NCBI GenBank assembly: GCA_013396915.1
Contig: VWZL01001289.1
Span: forward strand, 310,001 to 374,000
Length of the DNA: 64,000 nucleotides
Source: Stercorarius parasiticus
Lineage: Eukaryota; Chordata; Aves; Charadriiformes; Stercorariidae
Reading direction: 5' to 3'
The translations under genes were made by a program, and so were the position numbers. Under the pieces are notes generated by a model. The model saw only the letters and a program-made list of their open reading frames with translations. It was not told the origin of the DNA and searched no databases. Shown here in pieces: positions 13,951 through 27,202 of the stretch (positions are counted from its first letter, which is position 1; each line of letters opens with the position of its first letter).

Positions 13951-14267
13951 AGGGCTACAAACAAGTGATTCTTACTAGAAAATGTTAAAAGCGTCTATCC
14001 AGATTTTACATGTTACAATTCTGAGAGTAGACTCATTATGAGCTTAGATACGGTTATAGGAGACCAATCTGTGTACCCAGGTAGATTAAGTGAGAATCTC
14101 AATTTAAAAAACAAAGACACGAGAAGCAGCAGCCCCCTTTGTAACAAATACTCACAGGGATACTGTCAGGATGGAAAGGCCTTCCACAAAACAAGGAATA
14201 GCAAAGGAAGAGTCTTGAAAACACAGAAACATGGTAAGTACTTTGTATGATAACAGAAATAATGCAA

Positions 14268-14362
14268 AGTAAATAAATAAATAAAAAAAATTAAGGTGCT
14301 TTAAAACCAACCAAAACAAACAAACCAACAAACCTCAACAAAAAACCAAAACCAAGAAACAG
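14268..14362 (+). repeat. AAAT and AACC/AAAC simple repeat
   Basis: Tandem AAATA units followed by degenerate CCAACCAAAACAAAC units. Low-complexity DNA in intron 4. Confidence 0.85.
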
Positions 14363-14847
14363 AAATATCTCAAGGTATTCACCACAGAACAGTAAATGCA
14401 AAGACATAAAGACATTTACCATAGAATGCTTCATATCGCATCAAAGGCAAATAAGAATTGCTCGCAAACAAGGCCAAAACAGCATCTCTAGACTAGAAAA
14501 ATAGTAATGAATGGGTTATCATGGTTTGAATGTACATGACAGCACTACTGTAATGAAAAAGACTGTCAGAGATGCTCCTACTCAGAACAGGATTAATCTT
14601 ATCTCACCAAGAACTGCAGAAAGTACACGGCGACCTACAGAGAGAAAAAATCCTAATTCAGCATTTAGAGGGCATGGAATGTCTTCATTCCCTATATTGC
14701 CTAATTCTCTTCAGAAAAATTACATCTGTTGTGGTTTAACGCCACCTAGAACCATGCAGCCACTTGCTCACGCCCCTGAGTTCAGATGTGGGAGAGAATT
14801 AGAACAGCAGAAGTGACGAAAAACTTGTGGCTTGAGATAAAGGCAGT

Positions 14848-14853
14848 TTTAAT
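14848..14853 (-). terminator. LTR polyadenylation signal (ATTAAA)
   Basis: ATTAAA on the minus strand is located downstream of the LTR TATA box and is conserved in position in the related LTR at 63867-63872. Because the LTR is in sense with UHRF2, it could in principle cause premature intronic polyadenylation. This is inference only. Confidence 0.5.
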
Positions 14854-15034
14854 AGGTAGAGCAAAAGCCACGCACACAAGCAAAACAAAACAGGAAATTC
14901 GTTCACTGCTTCCCATCAGCAGGCTGGTGTTCAGCCATTTCCAGGAAAGTAGGGCTCCATTACACGTAACAGTTACGGAGGAAGACAAACACCTTCAGTC
15001 CAAGTGTCCCCCCCTTCCTTCTTCTTCCCCCAGC

Positions 15035-15042
15035 TTTATATA
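15035..15042 (-). promoter_or_regulatory. LTR TATA box (TATATAAA)
   Basis: TATATAAA on the minus strand, about 260 bases into the solo LTR, is correctly placed between the putative U3 and R. Any present-day activity is unknown. Confidence 0.6.
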
Positions 15043-15649
15043 CTAAGCATGACATCATATGGTCTGGAATAACACTTTGGCCAGTTGGGATCAGTTGTCC
15101 CAGCTGTATCCCTTTCCGAACTTCTTGTGCCCTCCCAGCCTGCTCACTGGCTGGGCAGCATGAGGGGCAAAAGAGGCCTTGACTGTCTAGCAACAACCAG
15201 AAACATTAGTATGCTATCACCACTGTTTCTCATCCCAAAACATAGCAGTACACCAGCTACTAGCAAAAAAAGTTAACTCCATCCCTGCTGAAACCATGGC
15301 ACATCGAATACCTGTACCATGATGTCCAGTTCCATTACTCATGATGTTAAATGCTCCATTTAAGTGTCTAATGGCTATTGCATAATAGTAATACAGCCTT
15401 TTCTAGGTCTTATGTGTATGTTTGGAATCTGTGACAACTCCATTATTATTTATGTAGATTTATACAAATGTTCATAGACTTTTAGGTAAAACTGTTGGGA
15501 GAGCTTTCTCAACAAACGAGCAAGGAAACTGTGGATGGGGTAGGCGAGCAAAGGCCCTGCGGTGATCAGAAGAGAAGGGACATAGCAATGAACAAAAAAA
15601 AAAGCACAGAAGTGCAATCACTTCAAGTGTAGGCCTGTAAAGAAAGAAG

Positions 15650-17645
15650 TGCCAGCACGCCCTTTCTGGGGCATCAACACACTCTGGTGCCTCCCTGAAA
15701 CACCTATACACCAATGCATACAGCATGGGGAACAAACAAGAGGAATTACGGAAGTCTGTGTAATTACTGCAGGTCCATGACCTCATGGAGACATGGTGGG
15801 ATAGCTCACGTCACCAGAGTGCTGTGACAAATGCATATCGGCTCTTCAGGAAGGACAGGCTAGAAAGGCAAGGTGGGGGACCCTCTTATTTGAGGGCAGG
15901 TCAGGAGCCAGTCAAGAGTTTACATATCAAGATTAGCAGACAGAACAACATGAGTGATACTGTAGTAGTTGCCTGCTACAGACCTCCTAATCAGGGATAA
16001 GTATGCGAGACCTTCTTCAGACTATTGGAAGAAGTTTCAAGTTTAAAGGGACTGGTTCTCACAGGGAACTTAAAGCACTCTAATATCTGCTGGAAGGACA
16101 AGAGAGAACACAAACAACCTAAGAGATTTCTGGAGTGCAGTGATAACTTTCTGACACAGGTGACCAAGGAGTGGTGCACTGCTAGACAAACTAGGAAGAA
16201 TTCTTCATGGGACATTAACGTCAGGGCAGTTTGGCTACAATATGAGATAATGGGGTTCAGGATCTTTTGAGGAAGAAGCAAAGTAAAAAGCAAGACAACA
16301 CTAGGTTTCAGCAGAGGAGACTGTAATCTCTTCAGAGATCTGCTTGGAAAAATCCCATGGGATATAACCCTGGAGAGAAGAGGGTCCAGTAGAGCTGCTT
16401 GATACTCAAAGATCAACTCCTGCAAGTTCACGAAAGGTCTATCACCATATGCAGGAAATCAACAGCAGCAGGAGGCCTGCATGAATGAGCAAGGAGCTCC
16501 CAGAATAAACTCAGACATAAAAAGAAACTGTGTAAACAGTGGAAGCAGGGGCAGCTGACCCAGGGGGGAGTATGGAGTTCCTGTCCAATTGTGTAGGCAT
16601 AGGGAAAGCCAAGGCCTACCTTGATTTGAATCTAGCAAGAGATGTGAAGGAAAGGAAACAAGGAAAGATTATGCAACTGTAAAAACAGGAAAGGAAAACT
16701 AGAGAAAATGTGGGTCCACTGCTAAATATAGTGGGACCTCTGGTGACAATAAACACAGAAAAGGCCAAAGTACTTAGCACCTTCTTTGCCTCAGTGTTCA
16801 CTGGCAAGACGAAATTTCAGGAATCCCAGCCCCCAAGACCACAGGGTATGATCACAGGGAATGTCTAGAGCAAGGAAGACTTAGCCTCTGTGGAGGGGGA
16901 TTAGGTTATGGAGCACTTAAACTGGACATATATGTCTATGGGGCCTAACAGGTTGTACCCATTAGCACTGAAGGAGCTGCCTGACTTCTGGACAAGGCTA
17001 CTTTGGTCATCTTCGAAAGGTCATGACAACTGGGACACCTTCCTGAGAACTGAAAGAAAGAAAGTGTCACTTCTAACTTCAAGAAGGAAGATCTGCTGAA
17101 AGACTGGTCAGCCTCAACTCAATCCCTGGGAAGCTGTCAGAGCAAATAATCCTGGAAATAATTTCCAGATACGAGAATAAGAGAAATGTGAGTCCTACAC
17201 ATAGGGCGTACCCCGTGCACCAGTACATGCTGAGTGCCAACTGGCGTGAGAGCAGCTTGGTAGAGAAAGACCTTGAGGAACTCATGAACAACAAGCTGAC
17301 CATAAACCAGCAATATGCCCTCATAAGCAAAGAAGGTGAACAGCCTCCTGGATTGCATTAAGAGCACTGCCAGCCAAGTGAAGGGAAGGTGAACATTCCT
17401 CACTACTCAGCACTGGGGAGGCCAGGTCTGGGCTCCCCAGAGTAAGACAGACATGAGCTTACAGGAGTGATTCTAAGAAAGGGACACAAAAATGAGTTCT
17501 GAAACATCTTTGATATGGGATTGTTCCAGAGAGGTTGCTGAGTCTCCACCCATAAAGATATTCAAAACCCAACTGGACATGGGCCCAGGCAATCTGCTCT
17601 ACGTAACCCTGAAACCTCAAGAGCTCCTTCTATCCTCAATGATTG
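15650..17645 (+). mobile_element. CR1 retroposon, old and degenerate, with endonuclease region
   Basis: A plus-strand CR1 in which successive parts of ORF2 can be recognised despite many frameshifts and deletions. These are the ETWWDSSRH..AVTNAYRLFRKDR endonuclease block (15785-15860), VVVACYRPPNQ (15965-15998), LKHSNICWKDK (16070-16100) and NFLTQVTKEW (16146-16175). The reverse transcriptase entry follows (SLNSIPGKLSEQIILEIISR, about 17110-17170), then a late ORF2 piece (SSLVEKDLEELMNNKLTINQQ, about 17250-17315). The 3' tail (GTCTCCACCCATAAAGATAT onwards) ends near 17645 without a clear octamer. The catalytic core between the reverse transcriptase entry and the late piece appears deleted. 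The start is uncertain and may extend to about 15560. Confidence 0.87.
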
Positions 17646-18189
17646 TCTTAAATGTACACATGTATTTCAACATCACTCCTTTTTTTATTTCTTTTATTTT
17701 CATAATACTTTTCATAATATTGTGCTCACCACCGTTTTTTCCCCACACACATTCCTTGCCTTTTTGCACTTGTTTGTTTTCTTCTGTTCTTCCTCTATTG
17801 CTTGGAATTACTTTCCTCAGTGGGAATAAAATAAGATTCAACACACATCTAAAAATCACCCCCTAGAAAGCAACTCAAAAGACTCTGTGATTCCAACTCT
17901 GCATGTTTATTAGAGAAAGGATAGTGTTACAAATACTAAATAGATAGTTTATGTTCTGGGAAAACAAACAAAAACCTCAAGATGCAAGTCAAACCATTCT
18001 TCACCTCCAAAAGATACTTTTATCTCATGGTAATTATGAAATGGTTATGAAACCCAAAACATTCCGATTTTTAACACGTGGTACTTATGCTTTTTTTTAT
18101 TAAAGCAATTAATGCTTTAACCCATAACAATTAAGCAACTGAAGAGGTAAGCTACAGAACACAATCCGAAGAACCAAAATTTTCTCCCC

Positions 18190-20870
18190 TGTCTTGTCAC
18201 AATTTATGTCCACGATCTCTGATCTGCCTGCCATGTATCACTGTGCTCCCCAAACCACCCCAGTAGCCCTTTGCTGAATTCACTCTAGTTTATGTGTCTC
18301 TCTCTTGTGCATTGAGGTAGGGCGTGTGTGTGTTTGGGGGTGGGTGGAATCTAGTATTCTTAATGCAGCCTAACTAGTGCTTAGTAAAGGGGAATAAATC
18401 ACTTCCCCCAGTCTTTTGATTATACTCCTTTTCATACAGTCCAAATACTGCTGGCTCGTGTACAGCTTGCTGTTTACCAAGACCCACAGGTCTTTCTCAT
18501 CAGAGCTACTTCCCAGCCAGTTAAAATTGTTGCAAGGGCCTCTACCTTCTCAGGTGCAAGAAAACTCTGCATTTATCCTTGTTGAATTTCATGAGGTTCC
18601 TGTCAGCCCATTCCTCCTGCCTGTTCAGGTCCCTCTGATTGGCAAGTACTACCCTTGAATTTCCATCATTTGGTGTTTAAACTTGGTGAGAGTGCAGTGC
18701 ATTGCCACTGCCACGCTGTTGCTTGAACTGTATTAAACAGTACAGGCCCCAAGATACACCCCTGCAGTTCACTCCTTGTTATCACTTTCCAGGTAGCATA
18801 CAACTCATTAAGCACTATCCTCTGAACCTGATCATTAAATCTTATGGTTTTTTTTAAACACACCTGGATGCCCCTCTAACCAGATGACAAGATCCTAATT
18901 GGGATAGGATATTATGGGACACAGACAAAAGACCTGCTACAAGTTGAAGTAAATGACATCTGTTGCTCCCCTCTTGGCCACACAGCTAACCATTTTATCA
19001 TAGAAGGCAGCCAGACTTGTAAGGCATGATTTGCTCTTGGGAAAAAAATCCACCCTGGCTATTCCAAATCGTCTTCAAATGGCCAGCACTTCCAAGAGGA
19101 CTGTCCCATGGTTTTCCTCACACTGAAATAAGGCTGCCTTTGAAGATGGAGGCAACATTAGCCCTTGTCAGAGACCTCCTTGATCTCCACAACTTTTAAA
19201 ATATTGTACAGAGGAGCATCACTACAACATCAGCCAGTTCCGTTGGCATACATGGATGCAACTCATCTGGTCCCATGGACCTGGTCAAGTCCTTGCAAAT
19301 GAGACTCACACCTCATTCACTTCTGAGGACTCTTCTTGAATGCTTTCACTAGGCACAGCAACAAGAGAGAGCCCGTCAGTGAAAACTAAAGCAATGAAGA
19401 CAACACCTGTTGATACTGAATCATCTAATCTTTCTTATCAATAGATCCATGTTTTTCTTGTTAAGCCTTCTACTACCAAAGCAGTGGTAACACCTCTCTG
19501 CATTGCCCTTGATGTCTCTTACAAGTGTCAACTCTAGATGAGCTTTGGTTCTCATAACAACATCCTTATATGATGGATCAAAAGGATCAAAATTCCTCCT
19601 TTTTACACTGCCCGTTTCCAGCTCCTATATACTGACCTTTTGCATTGGAGCCAGGTCATGAGTTTCCTGTTCATCTTTGCCAGTCTCACGATACATCTAT
19701 TAGTTTCTTCAGTGTCAGGATGAACCATCTTTGCATTTGGAGGAGGTTCTCCTTAAGCACCTGTCAGGTCTGCTGAGCTCCTCTACCCTCCACAGCTGCC
19801 TCCTATAGGATCCCACTTCCTTGAATGAAACTGAAGTCTGCTCTACTAAATTCCAGAGTCTGTGCTCTGCTGCTCTCCTTTCTTAGTGCCACCAGGACCT
19901 TGGTATTTACTATTTCACAGTCAGTATAGCCAAGGCTACCATTGATCATCTGATCCCCAAGCAGTTGTTGATAATAAACAGCAGATCCAGTTGTGTATCA
20001 CCCTCTTGACATACCCAGTACCTGTATTAAGAAGTTATCCCCAATATCCTCCAGAGAGCTTCCTGACTGCTTGCATTCCAGTGTTACCCTGTCAGCAAGT
20101 GTCAGGGAATTTGAGTCCTCCATGAAAATCAGTTCCTGTGATTCAGACTTTTAAAGAAGGCTTTGTCCTCTTCCTCACGCTTATCGGGTGATCTACCACC
20201 ACTGCCACCCTTTCTGGCACCTCTCATCTTCATCCACAAGCTCTCAAGCAGACTGCTGTCATCCCAAGAGCTCCTTACATCCAAACTTCTTAACGTCATG
20301 GCAGCCCTGACCTCTTTATCTTTGCCCTTCCTGAGAAGTTTGTATCCATCCATCTCTCACTCCAATCATGTAAGCTGTCCCATCGTGTCTCCGCTATACC
20401 AACAATGTCATAGTTCTGTGACTATAAGGAGGAGGAATTAGTTCTGCATGTTTCCCAGGCTGCATGTATTTGCATACATGCACTTGAGATGGGTATCCTT
20501 TTATCAATCCCAAGATCCCTCTTGTTTCCACCACCTTGTACCCTTTGCTTTCCATGCACATGCCAATACCTCCCCTAACCATGGGTCACAATGTCCCTTC
20601 ACCAACCCAAAGCTCCACTCACCAGGCTGGCCAGCCAGTTGTCCCACTTGAGGATCAAGGACTTTCAGAGACAGATGGGAACCCAATTATGGACCCTATG
20701 GTATTAAAAGCCAAATGCCTATTGACAAACTGTGCAATTAACCAGGTATTGATCTACAGGATTTGCTTGCTCCTTTCCCTTCACAGGATTTGTCCTCCAA
20801 GGTCTCACCCTTTCACCAGCAGGACTGAGACACTCTTGCATAACTGGTCTACTTAACTTGAGAGATAACA
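18190..20870 (-). mobile_element. CR1 retroposon, long (about 2.7 kb), old, minus strand
   Basis: Read on the minus strand this is an old CR1 covering much of ORF2. The block near 20320-20420 corresponds to the endonuclease start (SHDW..MDGYKLLRK-like). The stretch at 20130-20300 follows it, and 19300-19420 has the SVFTG/ALVFTD-type block. The plus-strand phrase GTTGAATTTCATGAGGTTCC at 18579-18598 is the reverse of the NLMKFN block, and CAGGTCCCTCTGATTGGCAA just after it is the reverse of the RDLNR block. The element is riddled with stops. Its 3' end (low coordinate) is diffuse and lacks an obvious octamer. It faces the plus-strand CR1 at 15650-17645, 3' end to 3' end. Confidence 0.85.
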
Positions 20871-23800
20871 CTATCTCTAGTAAGGCAGACTTGGTTTGCA
20901 ACTCAAATTTTAAAATTTCAAGACAAAAGAACAGTACATTCACAGTCCAAAAGACTCAACATGAGTTACAAGCACCCAGGCTACTTTACCTCCATTTTGG
21001 TAAAGCAAACTGAAACACTCAGTCAAATGTCCGTTGCTCCATATTTCCAGTTAAGAATCAGCAACATGCAGGGAAATAGCATAAAGGACAAATACATTAC
21101 TTTTTTGTTCTCTCTTAGGAATCTGGAAGAGGGAAGTATCACGAGATAAAATATTTCTGCCAAATAAGAGAAATAACAATAAGCAATCTTAAAACTGTAA
21201 TCCATACACTGCTGTCTGCACAATGGAACCTCCTGAAGATTTGTCTTCTTTAAAGCAGGAAAACAAAGCATGTAGGAAAAGAAAGCACATAAGAGAAATA
21301 GCTGTGTAGAACCTGGTCATCATAACTGTTCAGGGGGTGTTTGTAAAATGGAAATTTTTGCCAAAGAGAAAGGAAAGGAGAAAGAGGAAACATGAAAAGG
21401 GTATCTGTAATAAAAAGTCAGCCAAATACCCTGCAAATGTACTCTGTCAATTCTTTCTAAACTTCCTGGTTTTGATTTCAAAGGTGCTGAACCAAGGTAC
21501 TATATCTTATTTATGACCTTGATGGAGAGAAAAATTAACACAGCAAGTGGTTAAAGTATTCACTCTGTTCATGCTCTCTTCATGAGCTATTCTCAGTCAC
21601 ATACTGTTGTTCTGTCTCTCACGTTTGACCATAACAACCCAGCCTGGACACCAACTTTTCTCCAATCTGAGTGGACCAACCTTTCTCCAGTCCCATTAGC
21701 TGACAGTGTGTTCCAACACACTCCAGGCAATTCGTCCTGCACCCCAGACTCCTTTTTTTGCATAAAAGGAGGCACTATATGCTACACAAAAGTCTCTTTA
21801 ATAATATTCTGTCCTCATGTCCATTCTATCTTTTAATTCTTGAGTTTTTCCTCAAAGGAAAAAAAAAAAGCAAAATTAAAAGCCTGATCTGGAATTTTAA
21901 AATAAACAGTTTGATTTCCAGTAAACTTCACTATTTATGTTCAAACAGATCAAACACATCATTTTTTCCACAGACATCCTTCTCCAAACGCGAGTTCTTT
22001 TGTCCAACAGGATAATTAAGTGGGACCCAAAGCACTCTTCCTGTTGTTAGAGTCATTCCTGTTAAGAATTGTAAGATTATTACCTAAGGCTGCGTATCAC
22101 AAAAAGTGCCACCTCTAGCTGTGGAGACTAGGGAAAAGCCGTTCACAGAAGTGCTTAAGAAGTTCTAGGCATCACCTCTACAGAATCGCCATGAAAAAAT
22201 CCCAGCAGTCTTCTTGGACAATCAGAATCTATCCTGATTTGAAACAGTTGCGTTGATTCAAAAGGTCTCTTCTTCAAAGGAGGTGACCAGCTCCACTGAA
22301 GTCATAAGGAGAAGAGGAAAGAGGGAGACAAATTCACCCTTTCAGAAATTTTGTCGCCTAGAGAAAATATGCCATTTTTATGTCTGTGCAAAAAAGCTGC
22401 AGGCAAGTTCTTCAGCAGTTAGACTTCTTATTATTAGGATACCTGCATTATTAGGATACAGCATGAAAGTTATTTTAAAAAAGTGGTCCCAAGTAAATCT
22501 TGTTAATATTCCATGTATCAGCAAAACAATGTCTTCCCAGACCAACAACAGTCCAAGATGCTACTTAGAACAAATAAACTGGGAAGTTATTTTGGGTAGA
22601 AAATTATACCACAAAGTATACAAGCATCAGTAAGGGACAAACCATGCAGACAGAAATTCCAGAACTAAAGAAGAAACACAGTATGAGAACTACGCTACTG
22701 GGCACCTACAAATAATGACAAAAACATGTATACTGAGAGGGACAGGAACTATGGTACTGCTATTTTTCAGAGTGTCAAAACAACATACAACTGCCAACAA
22801 CTTTTTTTTTTTCTGACCAGCTAGATAGAAACGCACAAAAGCACAAGAACTCTTGAATTCAAATCAACCAGAAGAACATGCAAGATTTGTTTCACTGTTA
22901 GTTCGCTATTTTGTAATATGTTTAAATTTTATACCTTTGCAAAGTTCTAAAAACAAATATTACTTCAAACTAAATATACTTCAAAAATCAGAAGTTAAAC
23001 ATAAACAGAAAAACTTGTTCAAAAGTAGTAAAAGGAGCAGCTAAAATTAAAATCCGTACAGGTACAGATACATAAAGACCATATAAAAACACAACACTGC
23101 CTTCTCTGAGAACAAAAAAATGCCAGACATTAATAAAAGGAAACTAAAAGAAGATAAACAGGAATGTATCCTAAAAAAAAAAAAAGGGGCACAAATTATG
23201 TTCAAAAGAAGATAAGCCCCAGATCTGGCAGGTTACATAGAAAAAACATAATGAGCATATTTAAAACTTAGAGAGATTGATCTGAAAACAATCCCTCTTT
23301 TTTGGGAGCAGGAAGCCTCACACAAAAGCCTGTAGAACTAAAAGATAACAAATATAAATCTGAAAATTTCGGACCATTTCTGTTACTTCCCATTACTGCC
23401 ACTTGGCTAAAGACCCCAAATTCATCAAATATTCACTTAGGTATAAAATTTGCAGAGTGAACAGATTTTTCTGATGTTTTTGTACAAAGACTTAAACAAA
23501 ATACAAGTCTTGGTATTGGCAGAGTCCTTGCTAAACTCAAGCTTTCAAAGGCTGACTGAAGAAAAGTAAGAGCTGATTTTGTCTCTTTATCTTAAAGTCT
23601 AGCAAGGAGAAAACACAAAGTACCACTCAAACTACTTTGGTTTGATATGGTGTGGTGACTTTAATTATGTCAGCCCGCTCCAACATTAAAACAAAGTGTG
23701 AACAGTTTGCTTCACAACTACCCACCAGTAGCAGGCATTTGATACATGCCCTTTAAAGTGCAAAGAAGACAAATTGTATTACTCTGGATTACAAATACTA

Positions 23801-24739
23801 CTTTCATCATGAAACAGAAGATACCCCCAAAAAAGAAAAATAGAGGATTTTCGAAAACAGAGGTACACCCTGCAAATTAAGTTAAAATCATTTCAGAGGT
23901 ACCACACACAAAGAGACCATTCTGAACTGTAAGTGTGCACACACAGTCATGAAAGACCTGTGGTCCTAAGCCCATGTATATTCCATGGTTGAACCACCAC
24001 TGTTGCCCTTGTATTTTTGTATCTGAGACACAGTAAGTCCAGTCTGGATAGGTTTTAGACATTCTGCAATTACAAATTTCAATTGCAGTGCAAACACAGT
24101 ACAAATGAGAGGTAGTATTATATGGTCAATTCTTCTGCACAAATGATGTCTTTCTCTCCCCCATTCAGTCTCACTACTCTATTTGATAATATTCTCCAAT
24201 ACACATCTGTTTCCCAGAAGATGATCTAATGATGACAGACTATACAGGACACTTCCTTTAGGTTATGTCTGACACATGAGTAAAAGTAACACCTAACAAA
24301 CATGAGTATCAACAGATACAGCAAAAAAGTAGTATTTATCAGGTGTTCTACCAGCTCAAAGCATTACCATACAGTACATGTTCTTGTTATTTCCTACCAT
24401 TGTGCCAACAGCTTCATGAGATCTTAGTCAAAAGCAATCCAGATCAATAAATCAAACATTCAACTATTGCATACCACACTGTTTTATACAAACCCTTGTT
24501 GACATAATACCAGAAAGGGAAAAAGTTAAAAGCCATGAACGTATCTGAAGCAATCCTAAGAACTCTGTCTCCTTTTACTGCCTGCTAAGGTTGTACTTAA
24601 GTAGTATGCAAATAATTAGTCATTAACATAGAATCAATTAATCACTAACATATACTCATAAAGCCTTCAAAATAGATTTCACCTTTATTTAGGCCAATTA
24701 ATGAAAGCTAACATTATGGTAAGAACTTACGATAATTTA

Positions 24740-24915
24740 TCAATAATACATTAAATTATAGAATATTCATATATTAATTGTATTATTATAGACTAAAATA
24801 ATATTGTAACATAACCGCATTAGAATTCTGAACTAATTTACAATACTGTATTTTCTATTATGTTTGATATATTTATATTATATTAGTATATTAATATATA
24901 TTAATAAACATTGAT
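24740..24915. repeat. Highly A+T-rich segment
   Basis: Nearly pure A/T sequence with many interleaved TATTAATATA-type palindromes, for example around 24885-24905. It could be a matrix attachment-like region or simple low-complexity DNA. No gene is present. Confidence 0.6.
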
Positions 24916-26007
24916 ACGCTAAGAAATTGATTTGTATTTTGCAAATCAACATACCTGAAACGTAAAGTGATTCTTGTTGCAGCATGTTTCTTACACAGCT
25001 TTATAAACACTAGCAGATTTATCTTGTACTTTCACTGCTAACTGAGAGGGATGGCTTAGGTAGCACAGGTGATACAGAATTATTCCTTGATAAATTTCAG
25101 AAATGTCAGGGCTCAGATAACCTTAATTTCTGCGAACTAGTTGATTACTGCATATACCATCTACCAACATGTAAATGAAGCCTGAATTCTTAGTCAGGAA
25201 GAAAATAATGAAAATCCTGACTGAACTAAGATTCTATTTGAAAAATGGACTCAAATTCACCACCTTACAATAAAATATTTGTCAACTGTGCCTTTTTCCC
25301 CACCCAACTCCTTTCAAATGATGTTCAAGTGTCAATACCATAGGAAACCCCCATGGTACTTGCCACAGTACCCACAGTATTTGAAGTTACCATCTTCAAA
25401 TTTCAAGCATAACTATCAGCTTATTTATGTTGAAAAAAGACTATTCTATAGAGTTACAACGAGCATGAACAGAATTTTTTTATTAGCCACCACGTGCTTA
25501 CTTTTGTGAATATAAAACATATTTTGAGTATCATACTTTAATAAATGGGAAAAATCTGAAAAAATCAATGCAGACAACAGTTTTAGATGACATTATCAAT
25601 AGACATTTGGAATTCATATAAACTGGTATCTGGACAATTCTGACTGCAGAAGGCTATGAAGTCCATCTCTGATTTACCAAATGCCATACAAATATTAAAT
25701 GCATTACAATGAAAACCTTCATCTCTCTAGACTGGCCTCCATTTCTTAATGTCTTCTCCCTTCCAAGTTAATAATTCAAACTACCTACTCAATTTCTTCT
25801 TGCTTTACATTTGAAGGTTTTTTTTGCTTTGCCTACAAAACAAGTCCATGTGCCTGCTCTACTTAACACAAGACAATCATAATGCACGGAGATTGTCTAA
25901 TAAAACTCCTGTTATTCTAAAATTAAAAACCATCCTCAAAACAGATTTATATTTACTTGCATGATTTACCAAGTCAATGTCTTTCCTTTTTCCCAGTATT
26001 AGGTATG

Positions 26008-26077
26008 ATTGTTTTGGTTTTTTGTTGTTGCTGAGGTTTTTTTGGGTTTTTTTTTGTTTGTTTGTTTGTTTTATACA
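26008..26077 (+). repeat. T/G-rich simple repeat (GTTT)n
   Basis: T-rich tract with TTTGTTTG repeats, in intron 4. Confidence 0.85.
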
Positions 26078-27202
26078 AAATATTGAATTGCACCTGATCA
26101 CAAGTCTTCTGTGTGTCTCTTCCAATTAACAATATTCTACCCTGTAAGTCTTCCTACAGATCGAACAATTCTCATTTTTCAAAGAAAACTACACTAACAT
26201 GCGAATAGTCCAATTTATTTTAAGGATTATAATCCTAGAACAATGATACTACTCATTGAGTAAATAGGGGACATGCCACCATTAAATCAATAATTTCTTA
26301 AGTAAAAAGAAATTTCACTCTAGCTCCAGTTTAATTTTATAATCAGTTTGATTATATATATGTACCCATACACTCCCCTCTTCTGCAAGGACAGAGGTGG
26401 CAGACTGGACCCATTTGCTTTTAGTTCTTTTGTGTCAGAAGAGGATAATGTTAAGGGAATGAGGAGGAGGAGGAAGGTCGCAGTGAATTCTTTAAGGAGA
26501 CTGCCAATAACAACTGGTCATTTGTTCATCCCTAAAGTGGCAATCACACCACTGACAGTAATATCATACAGATTTCTGCAGAAAACACTGTGCCTAAAGA
26601 ACTATACACAAATTTTTAAATTAAATAGGAAAACAAAACAAAGATACTCAGGTGAGTTCAGCCATGTCAAAACTCATCATTTCCACATCCCACAGTTCCA
26701 CATTTTACTCATCAGGAGCTATAATACCCACATAAATATTTTATTATTTAAAAATTCAATTAGCCAGTTCAGAGACTTACTGAAATTGTCAGAGATGACT
26801 AATACTCAGTGAGACCTGAGGGTTTCCAGTTATCTCACAAATTACTGAAAACAGATTTCAGTTTTCAACAGAATTGAACATATAATATATATAAATGTAT
26901 AAATATATAACATAGAAATAATAAAGGAATATAAATAAAAACACACTCTGATCAATTTGAATCACAGATAATACACGAAACGTTATGGTTGCCTCCAGCA
27001 ATCCCAGAAATGTAACAATTCTGACTCATAACTAAGTCTGCACACCGTAAAAACCATACAGTGCAATTCCACGACTCAGACGGCTGTGGAATCGAAGTAT
27101 GACATAAATTTTAATCTAGAAATGACTAGTAGTCAGGAAAAAACAACAAACATACTTTATATGATATGTAGAGATTTTATGAGTTGGTCAAACAAATCTT
27201 AC

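Larger units (their letters stand above)
14727..15301 (-). repeat. Solo LTR of an endogenous retrovirus, sense to UHRF2
   Basis: A 575-base element with TG..CA ends. On the minus strand it starts TGCCATGGTTTCAGCAGGGA and ends GTTAAACCACAACA, boundaries typical of a common avian LTR type. It carries a TATA box, TATATAAA, as the reverse of 15035-15042. A polyadenylation signal, ATTAAA, is the reverse of 14848-14853, about 185 bases downstream in LTR order. The flanks show a short direct repeat CATC (14723-14726 and 15302-15305), extendable to ACATC if the last LTR base is shared; this fits an insertion target duplication. No gag, pol or env sequence adjoins it, so it is a solo LTR left by recombination. 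It lies in UHRF2 intron 4 in the gene's own orientation. Confidence 0.85.
6070..27202 (-). other. UHRF2: UHRF2 intron 4 (21.1 kb)
   Basis: The largest complete intron, bounded by GTAAGA and TCAG. It contains a repeat cluster at 14.7-20.9 kb (one LTR and two CR1 copies) and a G+C-rich unexplained segment at 13.37-13.95 kb. An A+T-rich stretch lies near 24.75-24.92 kb. The intervals 6.1-13.3 kb and 21.0-27.2 kb are otherwise A+T-rich sequence with only short, unconvincing open frames, including one of 154 codons at 26348-26812 that has low-complexity composition and no recognisable domain. Confidence 0.85.

Noticed and set aside
14511..15276. Open frames of 60-100 codons
   Set aside because: Those from about 14727 onward fall mostly inside the solo LTR, and none resembles a retroviral protein.
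26348..26812. 154-codon open frame on the plus strand
   Set aside because: It lies in intron 4, has no recognisable domain, no codon or composition signal distinct from its surroundings, and no sign of splicing.
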